A stretch of 64,000 nucleotides of DNA from Cristatella mucedo (GCA_009760855.2 WPIO01000166.1:62001-126000); one strand, 5' to 3'; positions 10,903 through 22,306 are shown, counted from the first letter of the stretch. Translations and numbers: made by a program. The notes: generated by a model from the sequence alone, not told the origin.

Positions 10903-11364
10903 ACTGGTGGCACGAGGGGGCAAGTAATAGGTCTTCCCGAGTCAGTTATTATACTATAATATTTAACAATATAATTTAACAATGCAATATAATAATAAAA
11001 TAACTACTGTTGAGCCATTGGCTGTCGTAGCTGTCGCTTCGAGACTGCGAAACTGTTTGAACTGTTGACTGTATGCACTTCTGCTCCGATACTGTACGAG
11101 CTGATTTCTCCCACTGCTAGGTTAATACCAATGACGTCTGCACTGCAAGTATTGTCAGTTATGTCTGTTCTTTCGCGCCTGGCAATGTCCACCCGACTTC
11201 TTCCGCAACATAGTGACTTCGTAGCCCGGTGACAGCGACTCGGCTATCTTCGAGTTAGCGAATGCCGACCGCCGACGTCGAGCGGTCTCTAGCGAATGTT
11301 ACGGCTGCTGAGCCGGCTCGTCGCAAAAGCGAATGGTTTCTGCTTCCTATTAAATAAATAAATC
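10903..11364. other. no feature recognised
   Basis: Mixed sequence between a weak frame and a SINE; nothing supportable seen. Confidence 0.4.
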
Positions 11365-11527
11365 CTAGCTGATTAAACAGCCTCATTTTTTATAGCGACA
11401 GAAGAGCCTTTACGGCTATCACCACCGCTTGCAGTGACGATAAAGAATCGCCCACCGCAGGAATCGAACCCACGACCTCGAGACCGAGGTTGTGAAAGCA
11501 ACCGCCTTACCTAGTGTGCCATCACAT
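11365..11527 (-). mobile_element. SINE family 1
   Basis: A full-length minus-strand copy. The tail complementary to ctgtttaatcagct is at 11370. The body complement gcctttacggctatcacc is at 11407, and the tRNA-like head with the B-box complement ggaatcgaacc is near 11461. It is one of the better-preserved copies. Confidence 0.85.
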
Positions 11528-11692
11528 TTGCAGTTGCTCGACTGTTTAACGCTGCAATGCCTCAATCCACGAACTTGACAGCTGAGACTTGACTACAAAG
11601 TATATGAGCTTGCCCGTGAAATTATAACTGAGAGCCCCTCACGAGATAATCGCGTTATTGAGAGGCTTCTGAGCTGCGCCCGATCTCTGTCG

Positions 11693-11765
<73 letters not shown>

Positions 11766-11860
11766 ACTCTCGGCTCACTGCTGCTACAGGTCACTGAGTC
11801 CTAGCGGCCCTGCGAAGTCACGTGCTTTAGTAACGGCAGTATACACAGGCTATCGTTTGT

Positions 11861-11921
<61 letters not shown>
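11693..11921. repeat. two (CT)n microsatellites
   Basis: (CT)n runs at about 11693-11762 and 11862-11921 are separated by 100 bp of unique sequence. Confidence 0.9.
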
Positions 11922-11922
<1 letters not shown>

Positions 11923-12077
11923 ACGCAATGCAGCGTTTTGGTCAGCACTTTGTGCAGAATATCGTGCGCCGTTTTGTTATCGCTAACTTATTGCGAGCTT
12001 CGGGTCTTTGCAAATTCAACGAATCACGTGCTGCCTCTACTCGAAACAGCGAAGGAAGGGTATCCCGGTCGTGACTC

Positions 12078-12172
12078 TGGACTGATTTGGTCCATCGGTT
12101 AACGTGCTCGCCAAACCAAGGTCTGGCTGAGATCGTGGGCTCGAGACCCGTGGCATAGGGTCTCACAATCAT
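12078..12172 (+). mobile_element. tRNA-derived SINE, family 2, 3'-truncated
   Basis: The head gatttggtccatcggttaac and the B-box-like gtgggctcgagacc match copies at 57026 and 15545. The tail is missing: the copy stops shortly before the (GT)n array that follows. Confidence 0.7.
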
Positions 12173-12189
12173 GACATTACGAAGTCTGC

Positions 12190-12231
12190 CTGTTTCTGTG
12201 TATGTGTGTGTGTGTGTGTGTGCATGTGTGT

Positions 12232-12270
<39 letters not shown>

Positions 12271-12438
12271 TGTGCACGCGAGTGCGCGTGCGCGTGCGAG
12301 AGAGAAAGAAAGAGATAGAGAGTGTGTGTGTGCGTGTGTGCATGTGTGCATGTGTGTGTGTGCATGTGTGCGTGTGAGAGAGATATAGAGATAATGTGTG
12401 TGTGCATGTGTGTGTTTTCGCGTGTGTGTGTGTGTGTC

Positions 12439-12521
<83 letters not shown>

Positions 12522-12536
12522 CTGTGTATGTACGAG
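12190..12536. repeat. (GT)n array with interruptions
   Basis: Three long GT tracts are separated by GCAT, GAGA and CGCG variants. All frames on both strands stay open through it (poly Val-Cys or Thr-His), which is an artefact. Confidence 0.95.
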
Positions 12537-12755
12537 ACGTCGGACACCGAACGTTGCCCGTCATACCAGGCAGACTCCATGCAGACATATCCACACAGAC
12601 ATCATACCACACGTAGCAACTGAAATAAGGGCAGGATAGACTGGATTTCTGACATAGATTTCTGACTTGATTTCCGATTAATGCCAGAGCTGAACCGATG
12701 ATAAGAAGAAGTTTCAATTGCTCGTGCAACGGTGGGAAAGTTGACTATTGCATAT

Positions 12756-12902
12756 GCTGCTACTCCGTGCATTGCTACTTCCTGCGTGCAACTTCCTGCA
12801 TTTCTACTTCCTGTGCTGCTACTTCCTGCGTTACTAATTCCTGCATTGCTACTTTATGTGCTGCTACTACCTGTGTTTCTACTTCCTGTGTTGCTACTTC
12901 AT
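12756..12902. repeat. 15-bp minisatellite, about nine units
   Basis: The unit is ctgctacttcctgtg with substitutions. The frame stays open because 15 is divisible by three, but neither flank gives a protein-like continuation. Confidence 0.8.
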
Positions 12903-13383
12903 CTTCTGATTTGAGATCGTTTCAGATGTCTGTTGAGAAAGCGTTGCAGCTGAAGACGCTCGTCTGTCTTCAGTCCCAGTGAGGCGCTGACGATATGAAC
13001 GAACGAAAGGCTCTAAGAACGCTTCGGAGTAGAGCTCTCTTTGGTGGGAGACGCCTGTTGGCGGGGAAGACGCAGACAAAACAGCTGCAGCGACCACGGC
13101 GAAAAAGGCGTCTGGAAAATCCCTTTTAGCGACTTCTGTTAGGGCCAGATGAGGTATCTAAGTCGAACTTTAAAAGCTACCATAATTAAAACTAATAATA
13201 AATAGGAAAATAAACTTTGCCGCCTACCGTAGCTGATTGTTCTAACATAGCAGGATAGGTTTTGATTATTATTTCGGCCGAGGATCGAAGATCATTTCCA
13301 TTTTGACGGAAGAGGCAGCAGAATGGTGAAGAGCTAAATCAGCAAGGTTGTGACTGACATTCATAATTCATTTAAAAAACTCT

Positions 13384-13507
13384 CATGTTGGCTCGGGGAC
13401 AAGGTGTTCGCCTTCGAAGGCTGAGGTTCTGGGTTCGAGCCCTGAGGCATATGTGAAGCGCCTGAATACTGATTAAGCTCTCCTTGGGCGCTAGGCAAAT
13501 GAATTGT
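13384..13507 (+). mobile_element. SINE family 2, diverged head
   Basis: The tail aggcatatgtgaagcgcctg and a following tgattaagctctccttgg match the family consensus seen at 57026. The B-box-like gggttcgagcc is intact. Confidence 0.75.
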
Positions 13508-14105
13508 ATTTTATGCATTTATTCTTTAGCGATTCCCCAATCATAATGTCGTGGAACAGATTATACGATAACGTACGGCCGAGGCCACACAAAAGTCTTT
13601 TGCTTTTCCGGGGTGGTGGCATAGGCATGTGAGCTAGTTTGAGCAGGCGCGCCACGAAGCTGTTGGTGTGTCTCGTGGTCACTGTTAAACGCCTGCAATC
13701 TTCCAGTGCTGTCACATAGACTTATCTGCTATGGTAAGGCTAGTGACTGGCAACGTTAATCTACAGTCGCTCTTCATCGCTCCTTCCATTCTCCAGCGTT
13801 CTCTTGGCGTACGTGCATTGTTCGTCGGCTGAGACTAGCATCTCTACCAGCGCTGCGTTTTCGGCTTACTTCCGTCTGGAAATGGAAGCTGCATTGCATG
13901 CGTGCGCGCGTTCGTAACACCTCGCACGTAACCCTGGCACGATTGCCCGCACAGTGTAGCCTGTCGAAGGCCTATATATATATATGCTATCGCGTGATTC
14001 GTTTAATGGGCTTGTTTTTGGGTAATTTGTCATTTCCAAAAGCTGCTCCTAGAATCCTATAGAATCGCTGGGCAGTAATGCGGGTGCAATGCTAAAAATT
14101 GTGAC
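13508..14105. other. 3' flank of the receptor gene, no feature seen
   Basis: Unique sequence downstream (minus sense) of the receptor gene's candidate last exon. It includes a short (TA)n run near 13973. No gene is supported. Confidence 0.4.
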
Positions 14106-14111
14106 TTTATT
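14106..14111 (-). promoter_or_regulatory. possible poly(A) signal of the receptor gene
   Basis: TTTATT on the plus strand is AATAAA on the minus strand. It lies about 340 bp beyond the candidate stop at 14447-14449. Confidence 0.3.
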
Positions 14112-14446
14112 GACGCATTAATAGTTTGTCGAGCTGCGGCTGAAGCATCCTTTTCGACATTTATCACGTGATATATATTACGAAATGCGAGTCACGTGAT
14201 ATCTATCCAGCGATCCCCATCTGAGTGAACATTTTGCAGCTTAGTCCCGTCGAGTCGCTGATACAGCCTCCGACGGCAGAGGCACCACTCCGGGAACGAA
14301 ATCGCCGTCAAGTTTGTGATCGAATTGAATTACGCGCAAAGACACCCGAATCCCGTGCCAGTAGGTGGAGCTGAAGCGATTCTAACAGACAAGAGCCGTG
14401 GGTGCACAGTGGCGTAAGCTGCATTGCCTTCGCCACAATAGTACTC

Positions 14447-14586
14447 TCAAAACGGCGAGAAGCTCAGTGTAGTCGGAAGAGAGTGTGTCTGTTCGAGGCG
14501 CGACAGGACATGTCCGGCGTCCGCTGCTGAAGCCTCGATCGGTCGCACCGCTCGAAACCTCGTGCTGCGATGCGCATTGTCGTACA
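14447..14586 (-). CDS. candidate last exon: cytoplasmic tail
   Basis: Read in the phase left by the exon at 14730, the frame gives YDNAHRSTRFRAVRP and about 30 more residues to a TGA at 14447-14449. The acceptor is ttttgttgagag; using the AG two bases earlier gives a different frame with a similar stop distance. A third frame contains SDYTEL, an ITIM-like string, but would need another phase. The choice of frame is open. Composition (basic, Ser/Thr-rich, one Tyr) suits a cytoplasmic tail. Confidence 0.3.
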
Positions 14587-14729
14587 CTCTCAACAAAACC
14601 AGAGGAACACTAAAACTCTGGCTCGCTAGCGAGAAACACTGGTCTTTATTCTCAGTGAAATATTCACAGCAAATATTCGCAGCGAATTCACATCGCAAGT
14701 TCCTGCGCTCATAAAAAATAATTACTTAC

Positions 14730-14804
14730 GAGGTGAGCGCCTGCTGCAGCAACCAGGCGTCACCGCCGCAGTCTCCACACTGACACTGCCATTATCGTCT
14801 CCCT
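14730..14804 (-). CDS. candidate cytoplasmic exon
   Basis: A 75-nt phase 1-1 exon lies between acceptor cttagcccgtcag and a consensus donor (acctc|gtaagt). It reads GDDNGSVSVETAAVTPG then CCSRRSP. A second acceptor 8 bases earlier (actcttag) would change the entry phase. The acidic, Ser-rich peptide fits an intracellular linker. It joins the exon at 15123 in phase. Confidence 0.45.
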
Positions 14805-15122
14805 CTGACGGGCTAAGAGTCAGGACGTTTTACCTCGGATGCACTAGCTGTAAGAACAATAGCCGGATGACTAGCGTAAGCTAGCGTAGCTCACTAAAGC
14901 AATAGTAAATTAGCCCCAGCCGCCGTGACACGAGTCAGACATAGATTCACCAGACCAGATTAAAGAACTTAACCATAAGCGTAGCAACTGCTTGGAAAAA
15001 ATTGGCTCGGACACGACGACTACGGTTTCATATAGCACAACTACGACAATTGGAAACATTATCCTATCAGAGTTAAAGAGATGTATTTATTGCCATCATT
15101 TGAAGTGAACGCAATCACTTAC

Positions 15123-15285
15123 TTTGACGTCCGCTGCTAAAGTCGTCCTTGCAACTATATGGGGTTCGCATCAGACGGGCGCTTCGTGGCGCTGCTACTA
15201 ACTCGTGGCCCACGTGACTGTCGCTCTCCCTGAAGTTCCTGGACTTTAATTCGGACAATTTTACAGAAATTACCGTTTCAACGAG
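15123..15285 (-). CDS. candidate cytoplasmic exon, 5' boundary uncertain
   Basis: The donor is excellent (gtcaaa|gtaagt) and the frame upstream reads SDSHVGHELVAAPRSARL then MRTPYSCKDDFSSG, leaving in phase 1. The acceptor is not fixed. The AG after tccttaatgacc (giving 15285) needs phase 0, so another exon would have to sit between it and the TM exon. PYSCK supplies one tail Tyr. Confidence 0.4.
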
Positions 15286-15544
15286 CTGGTCATTAAGGAT
15301 TTCAAAAATTGTGGTCAAGAGAGAAAGAAATCGTGTTGACATGCATCCTTCTCTGCATATGCAAAGTATGTAGAGAAGTATTGTTTCTCTGAGGGCCTAT
15401 TCCAATTTCTCGTTATTAAATACTATTATTATTAAGTAAAGTGCCTAAAAATGTATACTTTTAAAAAAGTCTCAATCTTACCGACTTTATTGGTACCATA
15501 ATCGAGTTTTTCATTTGATATTAAATTTTAATTTACAGACTGGC

Positions 15545-15680
15545 GCTGGTTTGGCCCAGTGGTTCAGGTGCTCGCCTTGACCAAGGTCTGGCCGAGTTTG
15601 CCGGCTCGAGAACCATGGCATCATTACAGCGCCTGAATCGAGATTTTAGTTCTCTTAGGGCACTATAAACATTCTTTAAT
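15545..15680 (+). mobile_element. SINE family 2
   Basis: It starts gctggtttggcccagtggtt, has a diverged B-box and ends in gcgcctgaatcgagatttta plus the ttctcttagggcac tail shared with LINE-A 3' ends. Confidence 0.8.
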
Positions 15681-15880
15681 TTTTTTTAACATGACCGAGA
15701 GCTAGTAAGAGAACTTCTAGGAAAAAGCTGCGGGCACCTGAAGGATCAATAGCTGAGGAAAAAGGATGGTAAAATATGGTAAATATGTTATATATGGTAT
15801 GATATGATGTTAAATATGCTCACACTAAACTCCGATCAAAAGCATGCCATTCTTGGCCGTATATGAATACACATACCTTA

Positions 15881-15975
15881 ATAATAATAATAATTCATTT
15901 GATATAGCGCCCTCAAAGAACTCGGTCTCTTTCTAGGCACTTTACATCTGCTGCAAAGGAAGCACAATGTAAGGT
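15881..15975 (-). mobile_element. LINE-A 3' tail
   Basis: An AATAATAATAA stretch is followed by tttgatatagcgccctc and ctttctaggcactttacatc, the minus-strand view of the LINE-A 3' end. Confidence 0.8.
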
Positions 15976-16295
15976 AGCCATGTTGCAACTGAAGGTGCCA
16001 AGTGGCTGAGGTGTACAGCCCGCCATTGCTGGGGGCTTTTGGGATCTACACTCTAACGCTACGTACTAGCAACATGTGCTCGTACCGAACAGGGATTTAC
16101 CCTCAGTAAACGCGTAGCTCTCAAAGATGACGAGTGGGTAGCAGAAACTCGGATTCGCAGAATCTATTGCATTAGTTGCAAGCTTGAGTAATTTAGTGCC
16201 AAGCTTGAGCGATAGCTCGAACCCGCGCTTTCTCTTGCTCACATGTTCCGAGGCGACCGTGGAATATGTTGTTCACGCCCCTTCGGTTGGCTTAC

Positions 16296-16442
16296 CTTTT
16301 CTGCACTGCTTCAGGTAAACGACTATCGAAATTGCAGTGCATACGCTAACAGCAGCACAGCCAAATCCGATTCCAGTATTGATAATATCGCTTCGTTCAG
16401 TCGAAAATTGCAGCAGTTCAGCTGAATAATCGTCCGCATTGC
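16296..16442 (-). CDS. transmembrane exon of the Ig/EGF receptor
   Basis: A 147-nt phase 1-1 exon lies between a strong acceptor (tttttcttttaag) and donor (gaaaag|gtaagc). It encodes a 17-residue polar stalk (NADDYSAELLQFSTERS) and then a hydrophobic segment of about 23 residues from IINTGIGFGCAAVSV to SIVVYL. It ends with KQCRK, a positive stop-transfer end. Topology is type I: ectodomain before the segment, basic residues after it. It follows Ig10 directly and shows that the protein is membrane-anchored and not secreted. Confidence 0.75.
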
Positions 16443-16864
16443 CTTAAAAGAAAAAGATCATGCGGTCCCCACATGGTTCGCGATAGCATCATAGCAGGGG
16501 ACAGCACAGGTCCTACTGGAAGTTGCTTGTAGTACATGCATCAGCAATTTATGACATGCAAATACTGCGACGTCATTGTGAAATTAATGAAATTATTGCG
16601 GACATTATTAGCTACTGACGTTTACTATGACGGACAGCTTGAACTGCTGATAAAGCCGAGCTTCGATAGTTCAGGCGTGTGGTCACGTGACTGAAGCCTG
16701 AACCTTTCCTGGCGACCCGAGGCTGCAAACGATTCCAACAAACAACGCACGCCATGATGCGTAATTTCAGAAACTATCTCTTGACCAACTCGAGAGTGCC
16801 ACGAGGATTGATCAATTGACAGCGAGGCGCCGGTACAGAGTCGATGAACTTGGACATAACGTAG

Positions 16865-16990
16865 TGTAAGCCTCACTTAGCAAAGCTGCAAGAACCTAAC
16901 TGGGTGTAACACTGGAGAGTCTTCTACTGCCCACTCAAAGTCTAAGCGGCTTGCGGTGCGCACACGGTAGCCAGCAAACTTCATCTCCTG
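16865..16990 (-). mobile_element. LINE-B 3' fragment
   Basis: The minus strand reads gatgaagtttgctggctacc and then accgcaagccgcttagactt, matching the end of the RT frame at about 44900-44960 with substitutions. Confidence 0.65.
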
Positions 16991-17092
16991 CAACGAAAAG
17001 TAAGCGAGAAGCATAGCTGAGTCAGCTGGACAGGCGAGGAAGTGGCGGCTGCCCAGTGACTCTCGGCGACAGGCATGTCATCCGATGGCCTA

Positions 17093-17271
17093 TTCGGTGA
17101 GCCGTGATGGTACACTGGGTAATGCGGTTGCTTTTTTAACGACCTTGGTTCCAAGCTTGTGGGTGTGAATCGTTCAATGAGCGATTTTTTATTGCCGCTG
17201 CAAGCGGTGGTGCTAGCCGTAAAGGCTATTCCGTCACTGCTTAAAGATGCAGTTGAATCAGATAGTATTTT
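17093..17271 (+). mobile_element. SINE family 1 in a receptor intron
   Basis: Full length: tRNA-like head, diverged B-box (gggtgtgaatcg), body attgccgctgcaagcggtgg and the tail at 17250-17271. It lies between Ig10 and the TM exon, antisense to the gene. Confidence 0.8.
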
Positions 17272-17578
17272 GTTTACCCACTTGTCACATAGATTAGTGC
17301 ATGTAATTATCTCTGTCTGTAAATCCACAAAGCCGAAAGGAGGGTATAGGGTAGCCTAGCTGAATCAGCTGAGTCGATTCAGCGCTCGGAGCAGTCGGCG
17401 GTCGGAGAAGTGAGCAAAAATGAAGTGGCAGCTCGATACGGCTGGAGTACTTGTGCCACAGTCGGCAGCCTGAATAACCGGAACGCGAGCCACGAACCCC
17501 TAGCGTATGTGAGGCGGCTGAAGGCGGCTGCTCAAGGGCGACACTCGGCGGCGACAGCGTGCCCGACGGCGTACCCAC

Positions 17579-17959
17579 CCGTCACAGAGATTAGCTGCCA
17601 CGGACTTGCCAGCATCTGCTCGTTGCCGTCGGCCATCGCCACCGTAGCGGTGCAGCGGTAGAGGTCTGCGAGAGCCGGCATCGCATGCTCCACGACAAAC
17701 GCCACGTTAGCTCCTCGCTGCCCAGGGGCAGAGTCGCAGTTGGGGCTGGACACGGCTCGGCCGACGAGCTCGGCGGCGGCAACGGCCTCGAACGTGTCCA
17801 GCGTCGCCTGCTGCACTCGGCAGCTGGCCAGGTCGAGCGATGCGCTCTCCAGCGTCACGGAAAGCACGGTGGCCTTGACGCGATCGTACGAGCAAGAGAC
17901 GCTGAGGTCGTCGCCAACCGCGACACTGCTCAATGCCCAAATCATCAGAGGGAGCACGC
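17579..17959 (-). CDS. Ig-like domain 10 (membrane-proximal)
   Basis: A 127-codon phase 1-1 exon with acceptor ctcttctgcag and donor gacgg|gtgggt. The four-cysteine pattern is present: VSCSYDR (strand B), LDLASCRVQ, SSPNCDSAP and ALADLYRC (strand F). The GxYxC motif of the other domains is reduced to LYRC and the segment before it is diverged. It is the only Ig-like domain after the EGF-like module, immediately before the TM exon. The start is placed upstream of a hydrophobic PLMIWALSSV stretch, part of which could instead be intronic. Confidence 0.75.
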
Positions 17960-18035
17960 CTGCAGAAGAGAGCGTAGGATCAAGGTCCGCTAACAAGTGT
18001 CTCGGCTTGAGCGGTGCAGTTCAAATAAAAAAAAA

Positions 18036-18195
18036 ATACTAGCTGATTCAACAACCTCTTTTTTCTAACTACCGCAGAGTCTTTACGGCTATCACAACTG
18101 CTTTCAGCAGCAATAAAGGATCGCCCACCGCAGGATTCGAACCCACGACTTTGGAACAAAAGTCTAAAAAGCAACCATCTTATCTGGTGTGCCAA
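18036..18195 (-). mobile_element. SINE family 1 in a receptor intron
   Basis: A minus-strand copy with B-box complement ggattcgaaccc at 18150 and tail complement agctgattcaacaacctc at 18041. Confidence 0.85.
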
Positions 18196-18902
18196 CCAGA
18201 GTTTGGGATGCCTACTCGGATGAATTATTGATCTCTTTCTTGAAAACTACGCATGTAGACACCACTGAATTTTGGGAGGCTGTTGCGTAATGAGGCTGCA
18301 TTTTAAGAACCGTATCTAGAGGGGATATCAGAGGACGTATGCCTGCAGACGAGAGAACAAGAGGTCAAGGTTCGCTCCAGAAAGATAATGGCTGTAGTTC
18401 TAGCAGCCTGGGTCGCGAATTTGTCGGACTAGTGATTAAGCTTTTGGCAGTGTACGCACACGCGAAAATATATGGCATGTATAAATGCCCATACGTAAAA
18501 ACCGAGGGTCGGTCCCACTGATACTTTCTTTACAATCTGCCTATCGTCCTCACTCTCGAGCTAAGCGATCTGAGAAAAAGGTGTATGGACTAAGGAGTGA
18601 GGAGTGTCAGGCAAAATAGTAATAATACTAATGATTGTATGTTCCCACATCACTTTTAGAGAACAGCGGCTCTTCCTACGCACCAAAGAGTCTGCATGTG
18701 AACGAAAAAACTGACCTGTGACAAAAATGGCTCGTCACAGCGAGCTTGTAAGTTAAAGCAAACCATCCCTAGCATTGATAGCACCCTTCCTAGCGGCGGG
18801 CTGACCGAGCGGCGCCACCGAAGCGTCGCTCGAAGCTTCCTTCGGTCGCAGAGAGTTAACTCCTGCTTGAACCTTAGTAATAGCGGCGGAACTCGCCTTT
18901 AC

Positions 18903-19040
18903 ACGTCCTTCCGTCCTGGCCGAGCTCCATGTCATCTGGGCAGAAGCATTGCTCCACCGGCGCCGCCGTCCCAGTTGGTTCCATCGCCACCAAGCGGCAC
19001 CAGTGGGAGCAGTCGTTCAGCTGCGTGCAGTACGTCACCT
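18903..19040 (-). CDS. EGF-like domain exon
   Basis: A 46-codon phase 1-1 exon with acceptor tttgtcgttcag and donor ggacgt|gtaaag. The cysteine order is TYCTQLNDCSHWCRL, then QCFCPDDMELGQDGRT and a final Cys codon split by the intron. That is the C-x-C and GxxC layout of EGF-like modules. A full Ca-binding signature (DxNE) is not seen; LNDC is reminiscent of the LDL-receptor-type subclass. It sits between Ig9 and Ig10. The last Cys is completed only if the next exon begins with GC or GT; Ig10 begins GC, giving Cys. Confidence 0.75.
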
Positions 19041-19336
19041 CTGAACGACAAACGGCATGCCAATCGCGACGGCTCCTGAACAGCATGCGGCTGTGCGTGT
19101 TTTATTTTGCGATAGAGCGCTCTCTTCGCTACACTGGCGGCGTCGACGACTATCCTGACGCGACGACGAAGACGTAGACGGGACGCCGCCTTTACGCGCC
19201 CATGAAAGACGCCGCCAATACGACTCGCCACGCCTTCAAGGACGCGCTCGGAGGCGGCGATGGCCAGACACTGACCGGATCCTCTCTCTGGGAGGCAGAC
19301 ACACGACCAGGCGGCGCTCTTGCCTCGGCAACTCAC

Positions 19337-19717
19337 CGTACACCGACAGGCTCTGAGGCTGGCTCTCGGACGACACGCCGCCGCCGGAGGCGGCGTCGAC
19401 GCGACAGTAGTAGCTACCGCTCAGGTCGGCTGTCGCGTTGGGCAAGTCAAAGGTCACGTATCCGCGGTCGTGCTTGTAGAAGGTCGAGTCGGACGTGCAG
19501 TCGTCGCTGCTCGCCGCCGCCCAGGCCGTGGCCGCATTTCCGGCGGCGAGGAAAATGGCGCCGCTCGATCCCGGCGCACAGGTGACGCGCAGGAAGCCGT
19601 TCTGGTACAGCCGCACTGCGGCGGGCTCTCGGCTTAGCACGTACGAGCAGCGGATGCTGACGGACGAGCCGACGGGAGACGAGCTGGTCGCCAGAAGCAC
19701 GTTGACGGCGTAGGCGC
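19337..19717 (-). CDS. Ig-like domain 9
   Basis: A 127-codon phase 1-1 exon with acceptor cgcctgcag and donor tgtacg|gtgagt. It has the four Cys: SIRCSYVL, FLRVTCAPG, SSDDCTSDS and LSGSYYC. GYVTFDLPNATADLSG before the last Cys corresponds to strands E and F. Ends in SLSVYG. NAT is a possible N-glycosylation site. Very GC-rich with many CpG. Confidence 0.8.
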
Positions 19718-20244
19718 CTGCAGGCGGGTGCAATGCACACGGGTACGTGCTGCCTGCTGCTGCAGCAGCCGCTGCTGCTGCTACCGCTAGACGGCCGAAA
19801 CCGCTGAAGCGAGCGCTGCTGATGGCGAAAGCGCAGCTTCGGGGGGGGGGCAACGGATTATCGTCGCCGCTCAATTCCGGAAGCACCCGTCGATTCGCAG
19901 CACGTTGACATATGGCCGCGGCGCCGACGGCTGGCCTTTTAGCGCCAGCTAGCGGCCGAAGCTCTCCGCTGGAGCACTCGCGAGTCGATCGCAACGATCG
20001 AGGCTCAATGCCGCTACAATGGCTGCCACCACCTCCGCATGGAACTTCAGCGGTCGCGGCGCCGCCTGCTTTCACTCCTGCGCCCGCTACGCCGCCGCTA
20101 TTACGCCCCCTCTCGCCGCAGCGACGGAGGCGGGGGGGGGGGGCGGCGTCGAGAGGGAGCGTAGCGGGCCGGAGCAAAATCCGGCAGCAAACGACGGAGA
20201 GCCGCGTGACGCCGCCGCCGCGTGACGCCGCCACCAACGCTTAC

Positions 20245-20628
20245 CGCTGACTACGACGACGTCCGCCGATTCGCTGGAGAGCGTCGTCAGGCGCCCGTCA
20301 GTCGTCAACGTCCGCGAGCGACACGCGTAGCGGCCCGAGTGCTCGACTAAAGCCCTGGGAAAGGTGAAGGTCACCGTTCGCCAGCCAACCGAGGTCTGCC
20401 CGTAGTCGGCGGCGTCGCATCCGGAGACTGTCGGACCTCGCCAAGCGGTGATGACGCCGTCGGTCGGCGCTGCCGCGTTCGCGCCCCGCACTCGGCACGA
20501 TAGTGCTACGTAGCCGTTCCAGACGAGCGACATCTCCACCAGGGTAACATTGGCGTTGTCGTACGAGCAGGTCAGCACCTGCTTCTCCCCTTCGCGACGC
20601 TCGAACAAACTTGTAATGGTCAGGCCGG
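20245..20628 (-). CDS. Ig-like domain 8
   Basis: A 128-codon phase 1-1 exon with acceptor accgtttcag and donor gtcagcg|gtaagc. The Cys are in VLTCSYDN, YVALSCRVRG, TVSGCDAADYG and HSGRYACRSR. W is present in VSLVWNGY-like position but not in the canonical strand-C place. It begins GLTITSLFERREGEKQ. An upstream AG (tgccaag) would add five residues. NVT is a possible glycosylation site. Confidence 0.8.
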
Positions 20629-21709
20629 CTGAAACGGTCATGACCTTGGCAGCTTGCGCGCAAGAAACGTCGATGCCTAATAAGCGAAATGGCTGGGCAA
20701 AAAACTGTCTGAATGTTTGTGAGCAGGCAGCAGAATTGAAGTTTATGGCGCAGTATGCTATGTAATTTTTCAGTGGGTAAACACACACGTCGGCCCGGAT
20801 ATTGGCAACATCTCGTGGTAATGTACCCAGGCTCGGCTCGGTTAGCTGGGACATAACGGCGGTAAGGAGATAAGGGTCACCGGCTAAGCCGGGGTCTGAC
20901 CTGTGGGTATGGCCGTATGTGCAGTGACGAGAGGTTACCAGGGCTCTTGGCTTAGCGAGGTTGGCCGACTAAGTCGTGGTGTTGGACGCTCGCGGTCTCG
21001 CCGAGTTATGCTCCTGGATGGGTGAAGGCGTGCTTCAAGGATGCGGCCACGCACGCAAAGCAATGAGTGCCTAAGGCCTGAGCGGAGCTGAGTAGCACGC
21101 TCGTCGTTGTGACTTGTATATTCTGCGTTCCCGGTTTAGCGTGTTTGCAGCCCCACGGTGAGCTGGCGTCTTTTTGCCGAAGCTCTCGACTGTTACAGAC
21201 GTCGACTCCGACTAGTCAAGCAGTTACTCAGCTAGCCGGATCTTTTGCGGCGTACGCTCGTACTGTTGGAACAGTATTGCGACAACGGCGGGACTGCGGA
21301 AGCTGACTGACCAACTAACACGTTTGTTCACGCTTGCTCCGTCATCTCTAGTCCCTAAGATGTACTTTTGCATAGGATCCCCTTTAGACTTATTTAGTTA
21401 TCCTGTTGTTGTTGGTGCATGCGATATTGTAAAGAGGTTTAACCTTACAGCCGCTCGTCTTACCCTAGCTCAGCAGCATGGTGAGCGGCGGCGTGACCTG
21501 AGCACGGCGGCGATTGGCGGGAAATAGCCTCTGACCCCTGGAACTCGGCTGCAGTAATAAAGGTTATTAAACGAAATTAGAAATGGGCAGAATCGGCAGC
21601 TGTATTTGCCTGCACGTAGCTGTACGGCACCACCGGGAGATCTCAAAGGGAGCCACTAGGAGACGTCAGAGGGCACCAATAGGTGCCGCGAGAGGGCGCC
21701 ACTAATAAA

Positions 21710-21882
21710 AATGCTAGCTGATTTAACAGCCTCTTTTTGTATAGCGACGGAAGAACCTTTACGGCTATCACCACCGCTTGCAGTGGCGATAAAGGATCGC
21801 CCACCGCAGGATTTGAACCCACGACCTCGAGGCCGTGGTTGTGAAAAGCAACAGCCTTACCTAGTGAGCTATTACGGCTCAC
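21710..21882 (-). mobile_element. SINE family 1 in a receptor intron
   Basis: A well-preserved minus-strand copy, gctagctgatttaacagcct to the tRNA-like head, between Ig7 and Ig8. Confidence 0.85.
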
Positions 21883-22291
21883 CAGTAGCCGCCGGTAGTG
21901 TAAGACGAGCTCGTCTCATCGGTCGCGTCGACCAGACAACGAAGCTGGACAGTGCAGCTAGTGGTGACTTTGCAGAAAGCTATACGGACACTACCAACCA
22001 GTCCTGGTAGGCAAGCTTTGTTTAATCTGACTGCCGTGAAAGAGCCACGTCGACTTAGTAGTCGACGCGACGCGTGAGCCATGTCACACGCACTCCCGAG
22101 CGGAGAGGGCAGGCACACACGTCGGCTCGCGGTGGCGAGAAGCAGGCGGAGCGATACAGCAGGACAGGATCAAGTCTCCGCTTGTCCATTCATAGATCCC
22201 TCCGCCCAATCAGCGGGTAGAACCAGACTACGCAGTCACACTCCCATTTGGCTCGGACGAGTAACATGACGGCAAAGCCGCGCTCACAGAT

Positions 22292-22306
22292 TCCCCCCCC
22301 CCCCCC
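22292..22306. repeat. poly(C) run
   Basis: A C homopolymer of about 14-15 bases in an intron. Similar G or C runs occur at 19841, 20131, 24180, 27079, 40749 and 62995. Confidence 0.8.

Noticed and set aside
12169-12729. Thr-His and Val-Cys repeat frames up to 212 codons
   Set aside because: (GT)n read in all frames; no exon borders.
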